Below, piece after piece: positions 10,441 to 20,714 of a stretch of 64,000 bases of DNA (its first letter is position 1; the number at the start of each line of letters is the position of its first letter). Location of the stretch: NCBI GenBank assembly GCA_016648135.1, contig JADDOH010002135.1, positions 143,228 to 207,227 on the forward strand. The letters run 5' to 3'. Below the pieces are notes generated by a model. The model ran no database searches. It saw only the letters and a list, made by a program, of their open reading frames with translations, and was not told where the DNA came from. Source of the DNA: Agrypnia vestita. Taxonomy: Eukaryota > Arthropoda > Insecta > Trichoptera > Phryganeidae. The position numbers were made by a program, and so were the translations under genes.

Positions 10441-11600
10441 CTACTACGCCACCCCATGTAGTAGATAAAATGTCTTCTAGTCTTAAGAGTTAGTATATTA
10501 CTGAAGATGATGCAGTAAGCATCGAAAACTTTTTAATTATTTTTTTAATTAAAGTGTCATTGTGTGAAGTAAACAACGGTCTGTTATATTCATAGTTAAT
10601 TTTTTGAATACCTTTCAAATTGACATATATATTCATTTTCTTTATCATCCTCTCCTCTCCTCTTATACCTTCCACACGACGAAATCATCTTCTCGATCTT
10701 TTTTCATTCTATCTACTACGCTGCAGCCAAAATTACTTCCATTAACTTCTAATTTGTTAATTCCTCACTCTATCGAAAATAAAAATTCCACATGCGCCTG
10801 ACCGTATTTCTAACACATGCGGTCTTATACTTTAATTATTTTTAAACCGATTGCCCGTATTATGAAAATCGAAAATCTTAAGATTGTCATCCCAACACTT
10901 ATAGACGAGAATAAAAAAATAAATAAACAATACGTCGGTGTTTGTTTCTTTCAGTTTCTAGTTGAGAGAGAGGGAGATAATGCGACAATGCGACGCGAGA
11001 CATGACGGTTATCCGTTGAACGTCAATATATATACGACTCCGACGCGAGAATGACAATTTTGCCATAATATTATATAAGGACGCTGTGGGAAAAGAAATT
11101 AATAAGTGCACATGAATCAATATTTTTTCCATAAGCTTTAAATAAGCATTAGTACTAATTTCGTGTAATTTTAGTCGAAACACGAGAATTGTGAGTGAGG
11201 AAAAGAAAAAAAGAAACCTTTTTGATAGTTATTTCGGTAATCCGTTTGAAGCTCTGTTTGACCAGACCGCCTGGATAAGAAGGCACCGGAGAAATCACTT
11301 TTCTAAAGGCATTGCAGACATCGGACACCGTAAATAAAGCTATTTAATCCGTGAGAGCTATGTGAAAATCTCCTTATTTGAGTACGATAAACACCGACGT
11401 ATACCTACACCTACCTACCTATTACTCGGAATACGGCCCAATGACTGGTAAAAACCTCCAAAATGAATTAATTATATTTAGGGGATGGCTTTGACAAATT
11501 GGCGTACGACTGAAGATAATTATTATTTTCACACAAATTTTTATTATATTTTTCCATTGCTGTCCCAAATAAATTAGTATTTCAAAATATAATCGAATTC
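10441..11600. other. Gene-free AT-rich stretch
   Basis: No coding signal. A 17-bp inverted pair around TACGTCGGTGTTT (10927) and AAACACCGACGTA (11387) brackets 10.9-11.4 kb and could be terminal repeats of an unrecognised element. Confidence 0.4.
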
Positions 11601-11609
11601 ACGTTTCGA

Positions 11610-11800
11610 GTGTTCATTTCACATTTGGAATGTTCCCGCCGACCTCGCGTAGGCTGCTAGGGTGGTGCTCCGCGGTGCGTGTCCGCTAATGCCGTACATT
11701 TTACCGGTTAATTAGCTCCCTCAGGGGTTGGCTGTCCGGGCGTGGGAACCCGCCGAGTCACAGGTGGTTTCACCCCTCTCTGCAATGTGTGGGTGCTTTA
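11610..11800. promoter_or_regulatory. Candidate cis-regulatory patch
   Basis: A GC-richer, CpG-containing block without an open frame. It carries GTGGGAA (Su(H)-type), GGTTAATTAGC (homeodomain-type) and CAGGTG (E-box) words. The assignment is inference. Confidence 0.3.
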
Positions 11801-11832
11801 CACTTGACACATAAATATTCCATGTATTCCTG

Positions 11833-11970
11833 CCCGTAACCCGTCAAAAATGACGCATGGCGTTTCAGTCGTTCTTTGCAATGAGTCTACGATCTTATTA
11901 TTATAGCGCTTTTTTAAAATGTCATGTTTTAATAATTATTTCAAGTCCAGCTACAACCCGTCAAAAATGA
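11833..11970 (-). mobile_element. Two Helitron 3'-end remnants
   Basis: AACCCGTCAAAAATGACG (about 11838) and CCAGCTACAACCCGTCAAAA (11947) are reverse complements of the 3' hairpin of the Helitron family at 27186 and 40207 (TCATTTTTGACGGG, then a CAGCTGG-type end). The bodies are too eroded to bound. Confidence 0.5.
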
Positions 11971-12129
11971 TGTAAATATGTCATAAAGCATTAATAAGCA
12001 GTGGTTAATATGTAATTAAAATGTATTTGAGTGACTTTTTTTGTTAAAGAATAGATAGCAAATTCGGGATTAGGCTGATTTTTTTTTGTTAATTCTTATG
12101 AGAAAAAAAATGTTGGCATACATCCTTCC

Positions 12130-12345
12130 CTCAGGAACGGGTTAATGGCATATATTGAGGGAAGTATGGGAAGGGACCATATTGAGGGAAGATGGACTCC
12201 TAGAGTTCTGAAGTGGAGAATAAAAGAGATGTTCGAAGACCTCAAAAGAGATGGGCAGACGAAATAGTCGCTGTGGGCGGAAGAAATGGCTACAATAAGC
12301 AAACAGTGGAGAGATGAAGGCTTAAGAAGAAGAAGAAGGGAAGAT
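12130..12345 (+). pseudogene. LINE reverse-transcriptase C-terminal fragment
   Basis: A frame reads RRPQKRWADEIVAVGGRNGY, the typical R-R-P-x-x-R-W-x-D tail segment of RTE/R1-like LINE proteins, preceded in another frame by WTPRVLKWRIKEMF. It ends in a GAAGAAGAAG run at about 12325-12337. It is broken by frame changes and 5'-truncated. Confidence 0.6.
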
Positions 12346-12350
12346 TGATG

Positions 12351-13035
12351 GTCCGCTATGATATTTGTTAACTAGAATAATAAAAATGCCGTCTTTATCT
12401 CAGTTATATGAAATTGTATAGCTATTCTCTTCCATATTCTCTTACCTTTCATTATTATAGTCAGAAACTTCCTCGAATATGATTTCTCACTTTGATCACC
12501 TTCCTATAACATTCATTCCTCCAAAATTGAAAGAATACAATATAGGTGTCTCAGATTCATAAACTATAAGTTACATATTCAATCTTGATTACAATTATGT
12601 AATACAGTTACTTACTTAATTTAACAGACCTATCGCAGCGCAGAAAAATTTGTGATATTTTAAAATAATAATGGGGCTTGTGGATTGCAATAATTTGGTG
12701 AAAATGATTAATTACAGTTACCCTGTGTCACGAAATATGATGGTCCATTTCATGTAGATGCTTCTCGCTCTAGTTTTATATACAAATTCATTTCTACGAA
12801 GATTGCATTAGGTTGGAAACCAATTTAATTTTGTGGATTTGTCTAGTATAAACAGCATTGCTGCTCTTAAGATACGAATGTGCATGCAAATGTTTAGCTA
12901 AGTCTATATCTTTAATTTTTTTAAACATTAATTTTCTTTTAAATATATTTTAATTATAATATATATTGTGTAATGTTATATTACATAATTATTTTTGTTG
13001 ACTAATTTATTCCATGTAAAAGCTCTAATGCCATA
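12351..13035. other. AT-rich stretch, nothing recognised
   Basis: No supported feature. Confidence 0.5.
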
Positions 13036-13326
13036 TCTGAATATAATAATTTCGTTGTCCGTCTAAAACTCGATGTTACACGGCTGAAGAGAGACTCCAA
13101 TCTCGAACGTGCGGACAGCAGCGCTGCGACCAAGCGACGTAGCCACCATCGCTCCTCCGTGGCCCCTCAAAAATATACTATATCAAAAATATCCTACACG
13201 CGGCTTAACTAAGACGCGAATCATTAATATACGCCTTGTACGTCCGAAGTTTGACAGACTTTTTATTATGTATTAATAAATAATACTTAAATTATGCTCC
13301 GTGGTTTTTCACGGGTGAATGGCTAG
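13036..13326 (+). mobile_element. Non-autonomous Helitron, complete
   Basis: It begins TCTGAATATAATAATTTCG and ends with the hairpin CCGTG-GTTTTT-CACGG shortly before CTAG. The flanks are A and T, as expected for Helitron insertion. At 291 bp it is close in size to the copy at 4037-4322. The ends match that copy, but the middle is GC-rich and different, so the two share termini around a different interior. Confidence 0.85.
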
Positions 13327-13339
13327 TAAGTAAATAAAT

Positions 13340-13465
13340 CAATTATTGTGGGCTTAAAGCTCATAGGTTGTAAGCCCTGAGCCATCCTATAAGAGTCTTC
13401 TACCCACTTTTCTCATATGTAAATTAGCTTCGTCTCTATGAGACTACTATAATTTATCTTTAATG
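13340..13465 (+). repeat. REP-1 repeat arm
   Basis: GGTTGTAAGCCCTGAGCCAT and CTTCGTCTCTATGAGAC are shared with the copy at 22678-22830 and the palindrome arms at 21036-21648. Confidence 0.7.
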
Positions 13466-13619
13466 AAGTACCTAACTTAAATTCTACTCTATTTGTATGT
13501 AAATCATTCTTGTTGAAGGATGGCTCAATTCTTGGAATTATGGATTTCTTTAAATTCTTGGAATCTTGGATTATGAATGATGTACGTATGTACAAGACCA
13601 AGTGTTAAATAACACAATT

Positions 13620-13960
13620 ACCGACATCTCTCAACACCATGGCAAGTTATTGAGCTTTCTGAAATTAACATCTCTTGCGCTCGATCATCTGGGCCAGCTG
13701 CTTTGGCGATAATTTTATCGCCCTCGGTGCATCGCTTCCGATACTTGCAACTGTTGCATACGGGTCATTGCATAATTTCATAATTAACTCGCATTCCTGC
13801 ACCGTTTAGTTCCAACACGGCAATTAAGGGGGGCGGGGGGGGGGGGAATTCCTCCACGGAGTGTTTACCTGGGTGGGGTGCTCTGAGCTTAGACTTGTTT
13901 CCTTGTTTGTTCGCCACTGTCGATGGTAATGTTTTCATAGAAAAGTGGAAACAGATCATT
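13620..13960. promoter_or_regulatory. Candidate cis-regulatory patch with a GATA-type palindrome and G-run
   Basis: A less AT-rich block. GGCGATAA-TT-TTATCGCC (13705-13722) is an inverted pair of GATA-type words, and CTCGATCATC and TAATTAACTCG words lie nearby. Positions 13828-13846 are a G6-C-G12 run. A minus-strand open frame over part of this block has no domain. The regulatory role is inference. Confidence 0.3.
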
Positions 13961-14010
13961 TATTTATTTATTTATTTCTTTCTTTTAAATTTATTTATAC
14001 ATGTAAATGA

Positions 14011-14055
14011 AGGTAGTTGCTTCACTAGACAATGTCTGTTCTGAAGCAACTACCT
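14011..14055. repeat. 14-bp hairpin
   Basis: AGGTAGTTGCTTCA (14011-14024) pairs with TGAAGCAACTACCT (14042-14055) across a 17-nt loop. It lies about 70 bp left of the mariner insertion. Confidence 0.75.
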
Positions 14056-14125
14056 GTACAGTTTTTTTTTTAAGTTTGGACATTAGCAAGATATAATATA
14101 TATAATACACATATATACACACATA

Positions 14126-15409
14126 TTAGGTCCTTACATATGAAATTGAGGTTTAGTATGGGAGGAACATAAAGCCGATTTTTTTTTATTATAATATGTT
14201 TATTTAATCAAAGTATGTATCATTGCTATCTATGCACTTTTGCCATCTCAAAGGTAGTTCATCGATCCCTTTACTAAAAAAACCATTCGGACGGGAATCA
14301 ATAAAATCTTTGAAGGCGGTTTGGACTGCCCCATCGGAGTTGAATTTTTTCCTTTGCAAGAAGTTATCCAAATTTCGAAAAAAATGGTAATCTGTTGGGG
14401 CAAGGTCCGGAGAGTACGGTGGATGTCTTAGACATTCCAATTGAAGCTCCTCTAATTTGGTAGCCGTCTGTTGTGCAGTGTGTGGTCTAGCGTTATCATG
14501 AAGCAGCAGTGGCCTAGAGCGATTAACCAGCCTCGATTGTTTAGCAGCTAGCTTTTCCATCATGGTTTGCAGTTGCTGACAAAAGACATCTGCCGTAATC
14601 GTCTGGCCAGATTTAAGAAAGCTATAGTGAACGACACCAGCACTAGTCCACCAAACGCTCACAAGTAACTTTTTTGGAGTCAATTTTCGCTTGGGGCATG
14701 GTTTGGCTGGATCGGCAGGGTTCAGCAATTGCGATGAGCGCTTCCAATTATCGTACAGGATCCACTTTTCAACACAGGTAATGATTCGATTTAAAATCCT
14801 TCATTATTGTGCCGGTTGAGTAATGCAACGCAGCAGTCAACGCGCGTTTGTTGATTTGCTTCACTCAATTCGTGAGGTACCCACCTTTCAAGCTTTTTCA
14901 CCTTACCAATTTGTTTCAAGTGGATTAAAACAGTTTTATCACTAACACCGCAGCCTGCAGCTAACTCGGATGTGGTTTGCGATGGATCCGCTTCCACAAT
15001 AGCCTTCAATTCTTCATTATCAACTTTGGTCTCCGGCCGTCCACGGGGCTTGTTCTGCAGGTCGAAATTTCCAGAACGAAACGTTGGAACCAAAAACGCA
15101 CTGTGTTTTCTTTTGCGGCACCGTCGCCATACACATCATTAATCCTTCGAGCCGTTTCTGCAGCACTGGTGCCACGGTGGAACTCGTACTCGTAAATAAC
15201 GCGATATTTCAAGTTTTTCATTTTGTAAACTGAGTGACGCAAAGAAAAAAACAATTGAGGAAAAAACAAAAGAATTATAATTTTCAAAACACAAATACAT
15301 GAGTAAATAGCTGTATAAATTTGAATTTGGAATTCCTAGCCAAAGAGAAGATATTTGAGATCAAATTTGCCAGTACGGCAAAACCTCAATTTCATATGTA
15401 AGGACCTAA
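14126..15409 (-). mobile_element. mariner (DD34D) DNA transposon, copy 1
   Basis: A 1284-bp element flanked by the TA target duplication (14124-14125 and 15410-15411). Perfect 29-bp terminal inverted repeats begin TTAGGTCCTTACATATG. It carries one transposase gene on the minus strand. It is very similar to copy 2 (27525-28808), including the same total length, so both arose from a recently active family. It sits in AT-rich DNA beside a TA microsatellite. Confidence 0.95.
14204..15221 (-). pseudogene. mariner transposase, inactivated
   Basis: The family's enzyme binds the terminal repeats and cuts and pastes the element into TA sites. From the ATG at 15221 (MKNLKYRV) the frame would encode about 339 residues, the normal mariner size. 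An N-terminal helix-turn-helix region is followed by WVPHEL, the LLLHDNARPH motif around the second aspartate (about residue 243) and SPDLAPTDYHFF ending at the third (about 278), a DD34D spacing. Two single-base deletions break the frame, near codons 48 and 143. The first catalytic aspartate is replaced: the motif reads ITCVEKW instead of ITCDEKW. Overall it resembles cecropia-type mariners such as Hsmar1; the subfamily is not proven. Confidence 0.93.
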
Positions 15410-15411
15410 TA

Positions 15412-15416
15412 TATTC

Positions 15417-15447
<31 letters not shown>

Positions 15448-15472
15448 CATACACACACACATATATATAATA
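15412..15472. repeat. TA/CA compound microsatellite
   Basis: (TA)n, then ACACACACACA, then (TA)n, directly right of mariner copy 1; related TA/CA repeats flank the left side near 14095-14123. Confidence 0.85.
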
Positions 15473-15475
15473 TTA

Positions 15476-16325
15476 GCAATAAGATTTTTATATTGTAAGT
15501 AAGAAATAAAACACAAACAAAAGGTTATATATTAGAGAATTATACATTTAGACATTGTATATAGGGAGTAAAATCATTCAAACAGAAGCCAACAAAGCGG
15601 TTACCAAATGTAGGCAGACTACAAAACGAAAGCAATGTGTCATACGTGACAGCTTTAATTTCATTGCAAATCAATTTTGTGACTGTATTAATATGGACTG
15701 TATTGACTATATTAATATGGATGACACATTGGTCTCATTTTTTGTCCTACCCACACCAAAGAGCCACCTTGTTATTTTATGCTTGAATTTATTATTGATC
15801 TAAAACAAGAAGAAGAAGAAAAGATAATCATGTTTTGGGGATAATGGTCTCGAAATAAAATAGTTAAAATATGGCAAATTCTGTACAACCAGCTTTCTAT
15901 ACTAATAATAAATTAGAGAATTTTATATTAAATAACGAGGGTAAAGAAATCTGTGGTATACATAATAAATCAATCTGTAATGAACATAATAGTTTTTTTA
16001 TAGAAATTTTAATATTAGAATCATGGAATACTTAAATATGTTTAAATGCGCAAGATGTTTAAATAGCAATAACTCTTTTGAATTTTCTGATCAACTTATG
16101 GAAGCAAAGCATTCTTTTTATATTTGTAAGGATTAGCAAATTTTATATACTCTTAACATAGGATTACAGTTAGATAAATTAGAAATTGTAAAAAGTTTTA
16201 ATTGCAAATTAAATATAAATAACCAGGTTATTTTTGCAAATAGTTACCTTTTAAATTTATTTTCACTTAGTTCTTAATTATTTATTCAACTCTGTTATGT
16301 CTAAACTTCAAATTTTAATTTTTAG
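15476..16325. other. AT-rich stretch, nothing firmly recognised
   Basis: An 82-residue open frame at 15555-15803 has no family signature. A GAAGAAGAAG run lies near 15810, as at LINE 3' ends in this window, but no reverse-transcriptase motif precedes it. The region may contain an eroded Penelope-like body leading to the motif at 16333. Confidence 0.35.
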
Positions 16326-16332
16326 CTGTATC

Positions 16333-16400
16333 CCGATGAAGGGACCTTTGGCCCCGAAACGTGTTGATAATTCAATAAATTAGTGGTTTGTATAAAAGTA
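16333..16400 (+). mobile_element. Penelope-like element terminal motif with hammerhead-like core
   Basis: CCGATGA, one A, a 6-bp helix GGGACC-TTT-GGCCCC with one mismatch, then GAAAC (16333-16360). This has the order of a hammerhead core (CUGANGA, helix II, GAAA), with C for U at the fourth core position. TCAATAAATTAGTGG follows; similar AATAAA(T/G)TGGTG words follow the motif at 34290. Confidence 0.5.
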
Positions 16401-16645
16401 TTTTCTTATTAAGGCGGCGCATTCACTGCAAATGCGTATTTCGGCGTTTTTGTTCGAAAATGTGGGTTTTTATTATTTAGAACGTTTGCTAGACTACATT
16501 TTTAGGACGATAGATTTGATAAAACTTTTGTTCTTACATAAAATGATAAGCTGAACATTATTAACAATAATTTAAAAATATATAAGCATTAACTGACAGG
16601 CTGCGGCCAAAAAATTCGTTTTCAGTGTTATAGAAAAAATTTAGA
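16401..16645. other. AT-rich stretch, nothing recognised
   Basis: No supported feature. Confidence 0.4.
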
Positions 16646-17049
16646 TTCCGTCGTAATTCTGTCCAATGTTCATTAAAAATTTAAAACCTCACAACAATGA
16701 GCGCAAAAAAGGTAATTCAAAACAATTTCCAGATTGATAGCACCAAAAATTTGTAAGTATCGCATTGATTGTTGAACATCATAAAAGTAGATTATTTCAT
16801 GAATGAATTTTGGCTTTATTTTATATTATTAAGTATATATTAAGACTTATATATTTTCAGTATATATAAGTAGATTTAAACAAATACCTAATAAAATAAA
16901 ATGTCAATCTACAATGTTGCTCAACCAATTGAAAAAAAGTATTTTATATCAATTCTGTCGTAATTCAGTCGAATGTTTGTCGAAAATTTAAAACCCCACG
17001 ACGATGAGTGCAAAAAGAGGTAATTCAAAACAATTTGGAGATTGATCGC
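16646..17049. repeat. Direct duplication of about 95 bp, spaced by about 215 bp
   Basis: 16646-16740 and 16953-17049 share TCGTAATTC, AAAATTTAAAACC, CAAAAA and GGTAATTCAAAACAATTT in the same order. The second copy keeps CpGs (CACGACGATGAG) where the first has CA (CACAACAATGAG), a pattern expected if the first copy lost CpGs by deamination. Confidence 0.75.
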
Positions 17050-17345
17050 AGCTGTCGGGGTAATTGTCGAGCCGGGTTTATGGAAACTCAAATATCGCGT
17101 GCGACTCGCCGAGCGGACACTTTTTGTCCGCGCGGCGCTCGTACTCACAATCAACACATGCCCGGAGAGATATCAAACGGGTTTTCCTCCTACCGCTCGA
17201 TAAGGATTGTTTTCTGCTTAAACAAATACGTATTGCTTTTCTTTGTGTCCCGCGGATAATGAATCATTAAACAAATGGTGGAATTTTTGCAATGACGCGC
17301 GACGAATACAGTTAGTGTTTTGTGGTGCGGACAAAGTCAACTGGT
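17050..17345. promoter_or_regulatory. Candidate cis-regulatory patch
   Basis: A GC-balanced, complex block in AT-rich surroundings, with no domain in its short open frames. It holds TTTATGG, CGATAAGGATTG, AATGAATCATTAAAC and AACAAATGGTGG words, which resemble homeodomain, GATA and forkhead-like sites. The duplicated segment abuts its left edge. The role is inference. Confidence 0.35.
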
Positions 17346-17494
17346 GGCATTTCTCAACTCGGGGAACCCTCTGTTTTTAATAAAATAATATTAAAAAGGG
17401 AATATTAATACGAAGGAATCGTTAGCCCTGAAATACTTTGATATTTTCAATATGTAAATAACAAAGTGTATTTTAGCAATTATATTAATAATAG

Positions 17495-17628
17495 AATGTT
17501 CTTAGGTTTTCACGGCCACTGAGAATCTCCTTGTTTGTGTCTTGTGGGGTATTATGCCGTGTTATTAGGACCTTTCTGGCACGAAAGGCCAGAAAAGTCG
17601 TAATAACACGGCTAATACCCCAGAAGAT
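17495..17628 (-). mobile_element. Penelope-like terminal segment with a long hairpin
   Basis: TTCTTAGGTTTTCACGG, GTCTTGTGGGGTATTATGCC and GTGTTATTAGGACC parallel the Penelope remnant at 40735-40800 (TTCTTAAGTTTGTACGG, TTTTCTGGGGTATAACGCC, TTTTTACGACC). Positions 17545-17580 pair with 17588-17622 to form a roughly 34-bp stem with a short loop, a few mismatches and one bulge. Confidence 0.6.
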
Positions 17629-18238
17629 ATATTAATAATGTCACTACAAAATCATTTTGCTCTTAGGAAGAAAAAATTATATTTTATTATTAATACTTTT
17701 AATATTTAAAGCGTGCACCTAATGGTCAGACATTTTAACGAAATGTTATTTATAGTATATGGTTATAGATAACATTTTGTTAGAATAATATTTATTTATT
17801 TCTCAACAGTATATTATTTTACAATAGCAAGAAACAATACACAATGGGTAAACCAATTATAGAGATTCACAATATAAAACAAAATATAATGAAGGAAAAT
17901 ATAAAACATGCCATAATGAAGCAAAGTACAAAATAAAGCAAATGGAAGTGGGAATGAGAGGAATAGGGAAAGGTGGCTGGAGTTTGAGCTAAGGGGGGAG
18001 GAAACAGAAATGCAGTGTAGTGTAGATGTATAGACGACTCTTTTTTTAGTACCAACCATTCGTTTCTTTAGTTATCTTCTCCCATACTGGTACATAAATG
18101 CTAAACGACAGAACCTCCCCTATATGAACATATTAATGAGTTGTCTTTAACTAAGTTAACTAGTTTAATTATATCTTTAAATGATCTAGATATTTTTTCA
18201 TAGTTCAATTACTTCAATTATAATAAACCATATCATAT
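17629..18238. other. AT-rich stretch, nothing recognised
   Basis: Overlapping minus-strand open frames at 17814-18059 are rich in Ser, Phe and Leu and have no domain; I treat them as chance. Confidence 0.45.
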
Positions 18239-18434
18239 GTGGGGTATAAAAGCAAAGGCAGCGATATCAAGAAAACAAATTGAATGCAGTCTTCGAGGAT
18301 TATTAATTTATGATGTTCTGAATTCGAGATTTTATAGGAAATATAGCCTATAAATGTATAGGAAACATGATTTTGGAAGAACTAAACACATGAAAACTAG
18401 AAAAGATATTGCTGCCTTTGCTTTTATACGCCAC
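18239..18434. mobile_element. Palindromic MITE, family P, copy 1
   Basis: The left end GGGGTATAAAAGCAAAGGCA is matched in inverted form by the right end TGCCTTTGCTTTTATAC. The centre TAGCCTATAAATGTATAGGA is itself near-palindromic. Each end therefore carries a TATAAAA box. The right arm has an internal deletion compared with the full copy at 37253-37507. No protein is encoded. Confidence 0.8.
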
Positions 18435-18439
18435 TTATG

Positions 18440-18569
18440 AGGGTTATAAAAGTAAAGGCAGCAATATCCAAAAAAATTAAAAAAATAGTTTGAATGCAGT
18501 CACCTAGGAACGCTACTAATTTAGAATGTACTGAATTCTATATATTACATGTCCCTTCTAAAATCACCT
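18440..18569. mobile_element. Palindromic MITE, family P, copy 2 (left arm only)
   Basis: Starts GGGTTATAAAAGTAAAGGCA and follows the family through AATGTACTGAATTCTA and TCCCTTCTAAAATCA, then stops before the centre. It lies 5 bp from copy 1, in tandem. Confidence 0.75.
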
Positions 18570-19340
18570 TATGAGCTATTTTTTTATATTTTTATTTTTT
18601 ATATCAAAGAAAACAGTTTCGCACCTTGTTTATACTTGAATAAGCTGTTTGTTAATAAGCAATAACTTCAGATTTTTACTTGATATTATGGTAAACACAT
18701 AAAATGTAGGAATAAACTTAGAAGATATTGATATTCAAATCTAAAATAAAAAAAATTATGGTTAGGTGGATATATTTTGATACTCAACGACTTATTTCAG
18801 CCCTCATCTCTTCTTCCCTCCCGTTCCCTTTGGATATATTTTATCATTATTTTTTTAATCTTTTTTACCGATCAAATTGTAAAATTCTTGTTTTTCAAAT
18901 TGACCTACGGGTCATATGAGATAATCCAAAAAGCAAAGATCGCTCAGCTCTGAAAAATATACAAATAATTGTAAATATGTTTTTAAACACGTAGTAGCGT
19001 AATGTATTTTTCCAACACAATCACATTTAAGCATTTATCATATATGTTCATGAACTTTTAAATCCCGTTGTAACCGTATTAATTTTTTTTTTTTTTTTAA
19101 AGCTAAGTGGTTTGTATTTTTCAAATTACTCCCGCGGGATTGGCAATGCGTGGTTTTCTATTCTATACCGTGATATTTCTTACATTAAATGATTGTCTGT
19201 GATTTACAGCTCATCTTTAAACTGTGTTTTTCTCAATACTTATTCTGAATATTATAATCATCTTTTCGAAACGAACCATTCATTTGATATTAATAAGGCA
19301 TTGGAAATTTTACATACAAATGACACAGGATTACAGTAAG
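18570..19340. other. AT-rich stretch, nothing recognised
   Basis: Low-complexity A/T sequence including a T17 run near 19083-19099; no feature supported. Confidence 0.5.
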
Positions 19341-19350
19341 ATAAATTAGA

Positions 19351-19643
19351 ATAATAATAATAATAATTGGATAACTTGTATAGCGCCGTTTTCGCGAATA
19401 CTCACCTCAAGGGCGCTTTACACAGAAAAATTACAAAACAACTTACTGCTAGAAAAGAAAAAACTTATGTACTATTACTTATTCACTAGGTGGCATGCAA
19501 GAAATGGAATTAAAATTGAGTACTATAATAGTTGGGAGTGCCTGAAAGAATTAGGTATTTTCGCGGAGTGCACAATAGGAGTGGAAAACATTAGCTAGCG
19601 TTGTTGTGGTCAGATTCTGTAGGTTTTTATAGAAATATGTATT
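19351..19643 (-). mobile_element. 5'-truncated L2/CR1-like LINE insertion with target duplication
   Basis: It matches the 3' untranslated end of the LINE at 44655-47367 along its length (shared words include GGATAACTTGTATAGCGCC, CTCACCTCAAGGGCGCTTTA and GGAAAACATTAGCTAGCG). The 3' end on the minus strand is (ATT)n. The flanks are a perfect 10-bp direct repeat, ATAAATTAGA, at 19341-19350 and 19644-19653, the target-site duplication. Confidence 0.9.
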
Positions 19644-19653
19644 ATAAATTAGA

Positions 19654-20714
19654 AAGTGTTAAGCAAATATCTCTAAGCGAAAGGAACAACGGAATGAGTA
19701 AAAAAATGCAGGTCTTCAGGAGAGCCAAAACAAAATACGGAAATTTCGTTTATTTAGGAAATATCTCTTAAAGCCTTTATTATTTCTTGCAAAATTGTTC
19801 AAATCACGTGATTTGTCCTTTTTCAAAATATTAAAAAAGAATAGCATTATATTTTATTTTCTGAATCATCTTATTTTCGCTTCTAGATATGTATCTAAAG
19901 AAAAACTCTGCATACTTAACTCAAAATTCGATTTTATTTACTCATTTCGTTGTTCTTTTCGCCCACACACATTACGAATAACCAAATCTTTATTGCAAGT
20001 AGTTTCCTATTAAATGTTGATTATTTAATGAATAGTAAGAATTTTTTTATTAACATGTATATATGTTAGCTCAAAGTTATTTTGCTATTATTAATAAAGT
20101 TATTTTTTATCTTTTGCTAAATTCATCCAATTGAAATAATCAATACCCCTGTGACATAATGTACCATTTTAAATGTTATTATGAATTGGAGTGATGTATC
20201 TAATTTTTTTTTTTGTTCCAGGTAAGCTACTTTTTGTCTGCTGGCTTCTTGAAATAACCATTGCGATCATCCCATCAAAGTAATGTATAAATACAAGTTT
20301 TAATTAAAGGCCCCTACTTAAAATGCCCTGTGGTTTCTAACCATTTCAAACAAGTACCTATTTTTTTTTTAAATTTAATTGAAAAAATGTCGCTTTAAAA
20401 ATGAATATTTTTATTCAGTTCGATTAATTATTTATATTTGAACATGAGTTTTCACTCCTACGTAACAATTTAATAAAAATATATTCATATTTTAAGTGTT
20501 GCTTTATCTTATGGAAAAATAACCACTTTGTGTTAAGCGAGTGTTTTTGAATTTTTCGTAAAGTGAACGATATTTTCATATCGTACCCTTGGAACAACAA
20601 TATATATCATTTAACATTTACGTCTTATTTTCATCGTGATTGTTAGAGTTTTCTGGGATATTCCGCCATGTTTCTCCTATAAGCCAATGAGTCACTATGC
20701 ACGTCTTGTTATCT
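19654..20714. other. AT-rich stretch, nothing recognised
   Basis: A 72-residue open frame at 19795-20013 shows no domain. No other feature is supported. Confidence 0.45.

Noticed and set aside
16333..16360. A proven active hammerhead ribozyme
   Set aside because: The fourth core base is C instead of U, and an extra base precedes the helix; only a hammerhead-like motif can be claimed.
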